Below are positions 1 through 6,658 of a DNA stretch of 9,802 nucleotides, piece by piece. Source of the DNA: an uncultured Lachnospiraceae bacterium. Its GTDB lineage: Bacteria > Bacillota > Clostridia > Lachnospirales > Lachnospiraceae. The notes beneath the pieces are model-generated. The model made no database searches. It had not been told where the DNA came from and saw only the letters and a list, made by a program, of their open reading frames with translations. How positions within the stretch are numbered: position 1 is the first letter of the stretch; each line of letters starts with the position of its first letter. The stretch is taken from contig CALAEX010000145.1 of the NCBI GenBank assembly GCA_937891165.1, forward strand, positions 1 through 9,802. Reading direction: 5' to 3'. A program made the position numbers and the translations under genes.

Positions 1-679
1 GTTCTTTTACAACTTTGCTTATCTGTTGAGTTGTCATTTCCTTATATTCTTCATATAACAGTGGTTTCAGAAAATGAACCTGTACTTTTACTGGATCTAT
101 TGTACCAGTATCAAAAGGTTTAAAGGAATCGATCATTGCAACTGGAACAATTGGACACTTTGCCTTTGTTGCTGCCTTAAAAGAACCCCCTTTAAAATCT
201 AAGAGCTTATTTCCATTTTTAGATCTTGTCCCTTCAGCAAAAATAATATAATTTCTTCCTGCTTTTACCTCTTTTGTTACATCCATGATGACTTGCATCG
301 ACTGTCGGACATCTTCTCTGTCCATATAATGACCACGAAGACACGCCATAATCTGTTTGAGTCCTTGTATTTTAGAAACTTCAATCTTTGCCACTGCTGA
401 TACTGGTTTATGACAGGCATCTACAATCGCAAGCATATCATATAATCCTTGATGATTTGGATAAAAGATAAATCCGTTTTCCTCAGGAATATTTTCTGAT
501 CCAGTAGAAACAATTTCAACATTTCCACCTCTATTTGCTCTTTTTACAATTTTTTTGAGGAATACAAGAATACTTTCTTCTGAATATTTATCTATATGCG
601 ATGCATAATAACATAACTTTATCCAATATAATGGTAAAATATAGAAATTTCTGAGCATCATCAAAATGATTCTTTTCAT
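1..679 (-). CDS. plsC: 1-acyl-sn-glycerol-3-phosphate acyltransferase (PlsC family), 3' end cut by window
   Basis: Predicted to acylate lysophosphatidic acid at the membrane in phospholipid synthesis. I translated 226 residues from the ATG at 679-677 without a stop; the C-terminus lies beyond position 1. The acyltransferase box I NHQGLYD (NHx4D, residues 75-81) holds the catalytic His/Asp pair. Box III FAEGTRS (147-153) binds the glycerol phosphate, and IVPVAM (177-182) fits box IV. The N-terminus (about 1-27) is hydrophobic with basic residues, suiting membrane attachment. The gene starts 3 nt after the fumarase beta stop, with an AGAGG ribosome site inside that gene, so it is probably co-transcribed with it. 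No metabolic link to the fumarate genes is evident; it looks like a housekeeping passenger. The family is clear from the motifs; the exact acyl-acceptor is not proven. Confidence 0.88.
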   Translation of the reverse strand, partial: MKRIILMMLRNFYILPLYWIKLCYYASHIDKYSEESILVFLKKIVKRANRGGNVEIVSTGSENIPEENGFIFYPNHQGLYDMLAIVDACHKPVSAVAKIEVSKIQGLKQIMACLRGHYMDREDVRQSMQVIMDVTKEVKAGRNYIIFAEGTRSKNGNKLLDFKGGSFKAATKAKCPIVPVAMIDSFKPFDTGTIDPVKVQVHFLKPLLYEEYKEMTTQQISKVVKE

Positions 680-682
680 TAT

Positions 683-1234
683 TTATACCTCTGCATATTC
701 CTTAATTGCTGTTTCGTATAAATTATTACCTTCACAATCAATTACAACGATTACAGGAAGATTTTCTACTTCAAGTCTACGAATAGCTTCTGTTCCAAGA
801 TCTTCATATGCAATTACTTCTGCTTTTTTGATACATTTTGATAATAATGCACCAGCTCCACCCACTGCTGCAAAATACACTGCATTATTTCTAACGACTG
901 CGTCTTTTACATCCTGTGTTCTTTTTCCTTTACCGATCATTGCACCAAGTCCCAGATCTAATAATTGAGGTGTATATTTATCCATACGGCTCGCTGTTGT
1001 TGGTCCTGCAGATCCGATTGGTCTTCCTTCTCTTGCTGGAGATGGTCCCATATAATAAATCATCTGATTCTTAATATTAAATGGTAATTCTTTCCCTTCT
1101 GCAAGTGTTTCTGTCATTCTCTTATGAGCAGCATCTCTTGCTGAATAAATTACTCCTGTAATATATACATAATCACCTGATTTTAATGTTTTTGCTACTT
1201 CTTCTGTAATAGGAGCAGTAATATGTTTTTCCAT
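683..1234 (-). CDS. class I fumarate hydratase, beta subunit (C-terminal type)
   Basis: This is the beta chain of a two-subunit, oxygen-sensitive [4Fe-4S] hydratase that interconverts malate and fumarate. The protein is 183 residues, normal for the stand-alone beta subunit. Family landmarks are RDAAHKR (about 33-39), the substrate-loop motif GPTTASRMD (about 77-85), GKGKR, AAVGGAGALL and AYEDLGTEAI. An AAAGGA ribosome site sits 7 nt before the ATG. It follows the alpha gene by 54 nt and precedes plsC by 3 nt. L-tartrate dehydratase beta (TtdB) is close in sequence, and motifs alone do not separate the two. The fumarate reductase next door favours fumarase, with malate as the source of fumarate for the reductase. 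Confidence 0.9.
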   Translation of the reverse strand: MEKHITAPITEEVAKTLKSGDYVYITGVIYSARDAAHKRMTETLAEGKELPFNIKNQMIYYMGPSPAREGRPIGSAGPTTASRMDKYTPQLLDLGLGAMIGKGKRTQDVKDAVVRNNAVYFAAVGGAGALLSKCIKKAEVIAYEDLGTEAIRRLEVENLPVIVVIDCEGNNLYETAIKEYAEV

Positions 1235-1288
1235 ATTTATTCCTTTCTGCTTTATTTCTGCAATTTTTCTCTGATAATGATTCCAACC

Positions 1289-2131
1289 TTAAATTGTTCT
1301 GATTATATGTCTATTTACATGACAGCAAATGTTAATCGCTACCGGAAGCCCCGCAATGTGTGTTGGATATGTATTTACATTTACGGCAAGAGCTGTAGTT
1401 GTTCCACCAAGACCTCCTGGCCCAATTCCTGATTTGTTAATCTTTTCGAGAAGTTCTTTTTCGAGTTCTGCTACGTATGGTATATCTGAATGAGAACCTA
1501 CTTCACGAGTAAGTGCTTCTTTTGCCATAAGGGCACATTTTTCAAATGTTCCTCCAATACCTACGCCTACTACCATTGGAGGACAAGGATTAGGACCAGC
1601 AGTTTCTACTGTTTCAATGATGAAATCTTTAATTCCCTGAAGACCAGCAGATGGCTTGAACATACGAATTGCACTCATATTTTCACTACCAAATCCCTTT
1701 GGTCCTACCGTAATCTTAACCTGTTCACCAGGAACGATTTCTGTGTAAAGCATTGCTGGAGTATTATCACCAGTATTACCACGACGAACTGGGTCTTTTA
1801 CTACGGACTTACGAAGGTAACCATTACCATAACCACGACGAACACCTTCATCTACTGCTTCTGCTAAGTTACCACCAACTAAATGTACATCTTGACCAAT
1901 TTCAAGGAATACACATGCCATACCAGTATCCTGACAAATTGGCACGTTTTCCTGCTTGGCAATTTCAAAGTTTGTAATAATCTTATCTAATACACCCTGT
2001 GCAATTGCCCAATCTTCACAAGCTCTGCACTGACGGATTGCACCCTGTACATCTTCTGGAAGATACTGGTTAGCTTCGATACACAATTTTTCTACAACAT
2101 CTGTAATCTGCTGTACTTGAATTTCACGCAT
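1289..2131 (-). CDS. class I fumarate hydratase, alpha subunit ([4Fe-4S])
   Basis: This is the iron-sulfur alpha chain of a two-subunit fumarase that dehydrates malate to fumarate or the reverse. At 280 residues it has the usual length. Three conserved cysteines can be assigned as cluster ligands: Cys66 in ICQDTG, Cys183 in GPNPCPP, and Cys270 in the C-terminal CCHVNRH. Other family signatures are GDNTPAMLYTEIVPG (about 121-135), GPKGFGSEN (about 143-151) and GIGPGGLGGTTTALAV (about 235-250). The start at 2131 is supported by a strong AAGGAGG ribosome site 9 nt upstream. A 142-nt gap containing a hairpin separates it from the transporter gene, so it may have its own promoter. TtdA-type L-tartrate dehydratase is the main alternative; the neighbouring fumarate reductase argues for fumarase. 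Confidence 0.92.
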   Translation of the reverse strand: MREIQVQQITDVVEKLCIEANQYLPEDVQGAIRQCRACEDWAIAQGVLDKIITNFEIAKQENVPICQDTGMACVFLEIGQDVHLVGGNLAEAVDEGVRRGYGNGYLRKSVVKDPVRRGNTGDNTPAMLYTEIVPGEQVKITVGPKGFGSENMSAIRMFKPSAGLQGIKDFIIETVETAGPNPCPPMVVGVGIGGTFEKCALMAKEALTREVGSHSDIPYVAELEKELLEKINKSGIGPGGLGGTTTALAVNVNTYPTHIAGLPVAINICCHVNRHIIRTI

Positions 2132-2213
2132 CTTAGATGCCTCCTTCTGCTTTTTTTATTTAGTCAAGCGGATATTCACAATCCACTTTGCTACTTGCTC
2201 ATAACTGTAATAC

Positions 2214-2260
2214 AGAAACAGAAAGAATCTGTTTCCAAAAAAACAGTTCTTTCTGTTTCT
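2214..2260 (-). terminator. strong hairpin after the transporter gene; candidate terminator or mRNA processing stem
   Basis: A perfect 14-nt inverted repeat (AGAAACAGAAAGAA at 2214-2227 and its complement at 2247-2260) continues inward, after a single bulged base at 2228, into a 6-bp stem (2229-2234 with 2241-2246) closed by a 6-nt loop. The total is 20 paired bases. It begins 13 nt after the transporter stop on the transcribed strand. The 3' arm is U-rich as minus-strand RNA, but the bases right after it (GTATTACAG) do not form a clean U-run. It could therefore be a partial terminator, an attenuator or a 3'-end stabiliser that lets fumarase expression differ from the upstream operon. Confidence 0.55.
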
Positions 2261-2273
2261 ATATAATCACATT

Positions 2274-3428
2274 CTAAAAGAATAATATACCTACAAACTG
2301 ACTACAAAGCACGACTAAAATCAATGCCATTGGATAAGTAGCCGCATAAGCTCCCGCTACATCATCAGTCTTTGTTACACGGATCAGAGTTCCAAGTGCA
2401 GGAGTACTTGTCATACCACCACAGATAGAACCAAGAGCATTAAATACACTTAATTTTAAAACTTTAGCTGCAAAGAAGTATGCTGCAAACATTGGAATAA
2501 GTGTCATCAATGCTCCATAAACGAACAGCATAACACCATATTCCTTTAATACTTCAATAAAACCTGCACCACCTTCTAGACCTGCACCTAACAAGAATAA
2601 AGCAAGACCAAATTCTCTCAAACATTCTAAAACTCGTTTTTCTGCTTTAATACTAATAGGTCCAACATGACCAAAGTGTCCAAGAATTAAACCAGCTAAC
2701 AATGGACCACCAGAAGTACCAAGAGCAAATTTACCGCCACCCGGAAGTGGAATTGTAATCTTAGCTAAGATTACACCTAACACAATAGCAAGACCAAAAG
2801 CGAAAAATCCCATGTCATCTACTTCTAATCTTTGTTTTTCTTCTTTTTGTTCTACTCGTACTGCTGTTGCTGCTGTAAATTTTGCTCGTTCTGCGTCCAT
2901 ATCTGTCTTTAAAACTCTTGGAAGTAACTGTACAAAAAGAACAACACCTACAACACCAAATGGATACGCTACACCATAACCAACGGCTGCCAATTCAGAA
3001 GTTGCTTCCTTTGCTGCTGCAAGACCAGGTGTACTTGTTAACGCACCATTCATCAAACCAAGACAAATATCGGTTGGAACATGGAAGACATTAATAATCA
3101 AAACGCAAACTAAAGTCCCTGATAAAATTGCTACTAAACCAATCAAAATATATGATGTTGCATTCGCCTTTAAGTTACGGAAAAACTTAGGTCCTGCAAT
3201 ATAACCAACTGCGGTTACGAAACAAATTAAACCTAAATCGCCCACTACATCCGGAACTACTACCCCAAAGTGCCCAAATACAAGAGCCACTAGCAATACA
3301 CCTGCTGTTCCTAAATCCAAACCATATACTTTAATTCTACCCACTAAGTAACCCAATGCTAAAATAGTAAATATTACCATTAAACTATTGGACCATACAC
3401 TCCCCTGAAACCATGCAAGAATGTCCAT
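2274..3428 (-). CDS. AspT/YidE-YbjL-type exchanger, predicted C4-dicarboxylate (succinate) transporter
   Basis: This is an integral membrane protein of 384 residues with two homologous halves, each about five or six hydrophobic segments. The duplication is directly visible: GALTSTPGLAAA (about 128-139) matches GGMTSTPALGTL (337-348), each followed by a YGVAYP or YAATYP motif (151-156, 361-366), and GHFG recurs at 52 and 251. This is the aspartate:alanine exchanger / YidE-YbjL duplication family. Members are commonly about 540 residues with RCK/TrkA-C domains between the halves. Here the linker (about 175-206) is short and charged, so those domains are missing. The gene lies 35 nt after the fumarate reductase flavoprotein with a GAGG ribosome site. 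Family precedent (the Corynebacterium succinate exporter SucE1 belongs here) and the neighbours suggest succinate export or dicarboxylate exchange; an amino acid such as aspartate is also possible. Confidence 0.82.
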   Translation of the reverse strand: MDILAWFQGSVWSNSLMVIFTILALGYLVGRIKVYGLDLGTAGVLLVALVFGHFGVVVPDVVGDLGLICFVTAVGYIAGPKFFRNLKANATSYILIGLVAILSGTLVCVLIINVFHVPTDICLGLMNGALTSTPGLAAAKEATSELAAVGYGVAYPFGVVGVVLFVQLLPRVLKTDMDAERAKFTAATAVRVEQKEEKQRLEVDDMGFFAFGLAIVLGVILAKITIPLPGGGKFALGTSGGPLLAGLILGHFGHVGPISIKAEKRVLECLREFGLALFLLGAGLEGGAGFIEVLKEYGVMLFVYGALMTLIPMFAAYFFAAKVLKLSVFNALGSICGGMTSTPALGTLIRVTKTDDVAGAYAATYPMALILVVLCSQFVGILFF

Positions 3429-3463
3429 AAACTTTACCTCTTTTCCTTACTTAGCGTTGCCTA

Positions 3464-5086
3464 TTACTTTTCTAATCTTGTTACGCCCTGTAATCTATAA
3501 TCAGGTAATAACTTTGGAGATACTGCTGTTGGTTCAATACCAGCATCTTCAAGCATCTTTGCAAACTCATCAACATGAGAAAGTGTTAATTCTTTTACTT
3601 CTACATTTTTAGCCTTAGCAGCTGCTTCTTTACCAGCGTTACGACCAAATACGATGATATCTAATAAGGAATTACCCATCAATCTGTTTCTACCATGAAT
3701 TCCTCCAACTGCTTCACCAGCTACATAGAGGTTTTCTACTTCAGACATACCATCTACTGTAATCTTAATACCACCATTCTGATAATGAAGAGTTGGGTAA
3801 ATTACGATAGGCACTTTTCTCATATCAATACCACATCTTAAATACATACGAAGCATACCTGGTAATCTCTTTTCCAGAGTTCCTTCTCCATGAATCATAT
3901 CAATCATAGGAGTATCTAACCAAATACCTTCTGCCATAGGTGTCTTGACACCTTTTCCTCTTTCCTTACATTCTCTGATAATACCAGAAGCTGCAACATC
4001 TCTTGTTTCCAATGGATTCATGAATACTTCACCATCTTTATTTACGAACATAGCACCCATAGAACGAACTTTTTCTGTTACTAATGCACCGTAAATCTGA
4101 GCTGGGAAAGCAACACCAGTTGGGTGATACTGTAATGTATCCTGATATAACAATGGAGCACCTGCACGATATGCAAGAACAAGACCATCTGCTGTAGCAC
4201 CATAGTGATTGGATGTAGGGAATCCCTGATAATGCATACGACCAGCACCACCAGTAGCAATAATCACTGTCTTAGCTTTAGCAATTAAAATTTCATTTGT
4301 TTCCATGTTCATAAGAACAGCACCTGCTGCCTTACCATCGGTATCTTTAATAATTTCGATTGCTGCTGTATAATCTACAACCGGAATACCTCTATTGAAC
4401 ACTTCATCTCTTAATACTCTCATGATTTCTGCACCAGAGTAGTCAGCTGCTGCGTGCATTCTCTTACGAGATGTACCGCCACCATGAGTCGTAATCATTC
4501 TACCAGTTTCATCTTTGTCAAATAATACACCTAACTTATCTAACCAGTTTACTGCGATTGGACCATCACAAACAAGCTTTTCAACAAGTTCTGGAACGTT
4601 AGCAAAATGTCCGCCACCCATTACATCTAAGTAATGCTGTGCTGGGGAGTCATTTTCCTTATCAGCAGCCTGAATACCGCCTTCTGCCATCATTGTATTT
4701 GCATCACCAATACGAAGCTTTGTTACAATCATAACATTAGCACCAGCTTCGTTTGCTTCGATAGCTGCGGAAGAACCAGCACCGCCACCACCGATAACTA
4801 ATACATCTACATCATAATCTACTTTAGATAAGTCAAGGTTCATACCCTTTACTCTGCTTTCGCCCTGAAGAATTTCAACTAATTCCTTTGGAGCTTTTTG
4901 ACCTGCATTTGGACCAACTTTAATTTCTTCAAAACTATCGAGATTATAATCTGGATGGAAAGCTTCAAGCAATGCAGTCTTTTCTTCTGCTGTCATACGC
5001 TTTGGTTCTAAACCAATACGAGCTGCTCTACCAGCTTCAACCTTTTTAATCGATTCCATCATTTCGGCTGTGTATGGTAAACTCAT
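3464..5086 (-). CDS. frdA: soluble fumarate reductase-type flavoprotein subunit (FrdA/SdhA family)
   Basis: Predicted FAD-containing catalytic subunit reducing fumarate to succinate in the cytoplasm. The FAD Rossmann motif VIGGGGAGSSAAIEA begins at about residue 97, followed by AEGGIQAA (about 134-141). By alignment with E. coli FrdA, the active-site set appears intact: His321 (QYHPTG), Arg341 (EKVRSMG), His434 (HYQNGGI) and Arg468 (GRNRLMGNSL), with TRDVA at 361-365. The His that binds FAD covalently in membrane-type FrdA (SHT..A.GG) is absent here (ANTMMAEGG), so FAD is probably non-covalent. An N-terminal extension of about 90 residues precedes the FAD fold. No signal peptide or membrane segment is seen. 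A GGAGGA ribosome site overlaps the frdB stop, 12 nt ahead. L-aspartate oxidase is the closest alternative, but the paired iron-sulfur subunit and the fumarase genes argue against it. Confidence 0.87.
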   Translation of the reverse strand: MSLPYTAEMMESIKKVEAGRAARIGLEPKRMTAEEKTALLEAFHPDYNLDSFEEIKVGPNAGQKAPKELVEILQGESRVKGMNLDLSKVDYDVDVLVIGGGGAGSSAAIEANEAGANVMIVTKLRIGDANTMMAEGGIQAADKENDSPAQHYLDVMGGGHFANVPELVEKLVCDGPIAVNWLDKLGVLFDKDETGRMITTHGGGTSRKRMHAAADYSGAEIMRVLRDEVFNRGIPVVDYTAAIEIIKDTDGKAAGAVLMNMETNEILIAKAKTVIIATGGAGRMHYQGFPTSNHYGATADGLVLAYRAGAPLLYQDTLQYHPTGVAFPAQIYGALVTEKVRSMGAMFVNKDGEVFMNPLETRDVAASGIIRECKERGKGVKTPMAEGIWLDTPMIDMIHGEGTLEKRLPGMLRMYLRCGIDMRKVPIVIYPTLHYQNGGIKITVDGMSEVENLYVAGEAVGGIHGRNRLMGNSLLDIIVFGRNAGKEAAAKAKNVEVKELTLSHVDEFAKMLEDAGIEPTAVSPKLLPDYRLQGVTRLEK

Positions 5087-5098
5087 TTTTCTTCCTCC

Positions 5099-5773
5099 TT
5101 ATTTTTCAAAATCTCTTGTATTATACAATTCCTTTAATTCTTCTAAAGGTTTTGCCATAATAGCTTCAATCATTGCCTTGCAATCGCCATTTTCGATTTC
5201 TTCTACTCTCTTTGTTAAGTGTTCTGCTTCTGGCTTTAAGTACTTACCTGTAAGTCTTCTTGCAAGAAGAGCAACCTGTGGATGAGAAATACCAGCTGGA
5301 CAACGGGAAGAACAAACACCACACATTACACAGTCAAAGGAAACTTCTGCACACTTCTCAAATTCGCCTCTCTGAGCATAAGCGATGTACTGCATAACAT
5401 TTAAATCCTGTGTACAAGCCTTTGTACAAGCATTACATCCGATACAAGCATAAATTTCAGGATATAACTGCATCATAATCTGCTGTGTTGGCTTAATTTC
5501 TGTAATATCATAAACCTTCTTTTCCAATGGGAAGAATGGTAATGTAGCTACACACATATTGTCTTCTACTTTTGTAGAACAAGCTAAACAACCTGTTAAC
5601 TCATTCTTTCCTTTAATTCTGTAGATAGTAGCACAAGCACCACAGAAACCATTTCTACAGCCACAGCCACGAACTAACTGGTAACCAGCATATTCAAAAG
5701 CTTCCATAATAGTTAAACTAGCTGGAACTTCATACTTCTTACCATATAAGTATATGTTAATCATATCTGCCAT
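5099..5773 (-). CDS. frdB: fumarate reductase iron-sulfur subunit, [2Fe-2S] + 2x[4Fe-4S] (FrdB/HdrC-like)
   Basis: Predicted to carry electrons to the FrdA-like flavoprotein encoded 12 nt downstream. The 224-residue protein has a plant-type [2Fe-2S] domain with Cys39-x4-Cys44-x2-Cys47 and Cys62 (Cys37 and Cys65 are extra), then two complete CxxCxxCxxxC motifs: Cys110/113/116/120 and Cys148/151/154/158. Classical FrdB/SdhB carries [2Fe-2S], [4Fe-4S] and [3Fe-4S], with a differently spaced third site. Here both C-terminal sites look like full [4Fe-4S] sites, as in HdrC. Unlike TfrB of methanogens there is no HdrB-like CCG domain. There is no membrane segment and no anchor gene nearby. The start is supported by a GGAAAGGAAAG purine-rich ribosome site. 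The gene follows the FloxA-like gene by 27 nt, which suggests that electrons come from the upstream HdrA-Flox module. Confidence 0.87.
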   Translation of the reverse strand: MADMINIYLYGKKYEVPASLTIMEAFEYAGYQLVRGCGCRNGFCGACATIYRIKGKNELTGCLACSTKVEDNMCVATLPFFPLEKKVYDITEIKPTQQIMMQLYPEIYACIGCNACTKACTQDLNVMQYIAYAQRGEFEKCAEVSFDCVMCGVCSSRCPAGISHPQVALLARRLTGKYLKPEAEHLTKRVEEIENGDCKAMIEAIMAKPLEELKELYNTRDFEK

Positions 5774-5800
5774 TTTCTTTCTTTCCTTTCCATCGTAATT

Positions 5801-6658
5801 TTAATATTCGTTCGGAAGTTCATCAATTTCATCAAAACGGAATACTGGACCATCCTTACATACATACTTAGAACCGATATTACAACGTCCACACTTACCA
5901 ATACCACACTTCATACGAAGTTCGAGTGTTGTATAAACCTGCTCACTTGTAAAGCCCATTTCTTTTAATCCAGCTAATACAAACTTAATCATAATAGGAG
6001 GACCACAAACAAGAGCAATCTTGCCTGCTGCGGAGAAATTTAACTCTTTTAAGTAAGAAGGTACAAAACCTACATTACCAGTCCAACCTTCCTGTGGACG
6101 GTCAATTGTTAAATGAACATTGATACCTTCTGTCTTCATCCAAACTTCCTGAATTTCCTTTAACTGAACTAAATCATCAGCGGAACGAGAACCATAAAGA
6201 ATATCTACTGTTCCATAGTTCTCACGATTGTCAATGACATAATTGATAACGGAACGAAGTGGTGCAAGACCGATACCACCTGCGATAAATAACAAATCTT
6301 TGCCCTTTAACGCAGTTTCTACTGGGAAGTGGTTACCATATGGTCCACGTACTGTAATTTCATCGCCTACTTCTAAACTATGTAAATAGTCCGTAAGTTC
6401 ACCACATTTTTTAATACTAAATTCTTGATATTCCTTATTGGTTGGAGAAGAAGTAATGGAGAACATTGCTTCACTTACACCTGGTGCACAAACCATAGCA
6501 CACTGACCTGGCATATGTTCAAATAATTTACCGCCTTCTGGTGCATTCACACGGAATGTCTTAACGTCTGGTGTTTCCTGACGAATATCTGTAATTACAC
6601 CAACCATTGGAACTAAAGTATCCAATGTATAATTTTCATGACAGGTACATTCGCACAT
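5801..6658 (-). CDS. floxA: FAD/NAD(H)-binding [2Fe-2S] oxidoreductase (FloxA / sulfhydrogenase gamma / AsrB-like)
   Basis: Predicted entry point for NADH (or NADPH) electrons into the complex. The protein is 285 residues. The ferredoxin-reductase-type FAD domain holds MFSITSSP (65-72) and VRGPYGNHFP (103-112). The nucleotide-binding domain has AGGIGLAPLRSVI (126-138), LYGSRS (154-159) and VCGPPIMIK (217-225). The C-terminal [2Fe-2S] site has Cys251, Cys256, Cys259 and Cys267 in LRMKCGIGKCGRC. This layout matches the FAD/NAD subunits of sulfhydrogenase (HydG), anaerobic sulfite reductase (AsrB) and FloxA. The ATG shares one base with the stop of the preceding gene (TAATG), so translation is probably coupled. 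The N-terminus MCECTCH is unusually cysteine-rich. Context favours FloxA over AsrB, because no AsrC-like siroheme subunit is present. Confidence 0.88.
   Translation of the reverse strand: MCECTCHENYTLDTLVPMVGVITDIRQETPDVKTFRVNAPEGGKLFEHMPGQCAMVCAPGVSEAMFSITSSPTNKEYQEFSIKKCGELTDYLHSLEVGDEITVRGPYGNHFPVETALKGKDLLFIAGGIGLAPLRSVINYVIDNRENYGTVDILYGSRSADDLVQLKEIQEVWMKTEGINVHLTIDRPQEGWTGNVGFVPSYLKELNFSAAGKIALVCGPPIMIKFVLAGLKEMGFTSEQVYTTLELRMKCGIGKCGRCNIGSKYVCKDGPVFRFDEIDELPNEY

Noticed and set aside
666..968. Plus-strand open frame of about 100 codons
   Set aside because: It lies antisense over the fumarase beta gene and the start of plsC, whose motifs are clear; no ribosome site or family features.
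1490..1867. Plus-strand open frame of about 125 codons inside fumarase alpha
   Set aside because: Low-complexity Thr/Tyr/Phe-rich translation, antisense to a strongly conserved gene; a shadow frame.
2155..2168. TTGACT (minus strand) as a -35 box for fumarase
   Set aside because: The sequence 17 nt further on is the ribosome-site region (GGAGGC), not a -10 box; only a weak alternative pair exists.
2214..2260. Terminal inverted repeat of an insertion element
   Set aside because: The arms are adjacent with a 6-nt loop and no transposase or target duplication; a transcript hairpin explains it better.
3464..5086. L-aspartate oxidase (NadB)
   Set aside because: No nadA or nadC nearby; it pairs with an iron-sulfur subunit and lies in a fumarate gene set; the N-terminal extension is unlike NadB.
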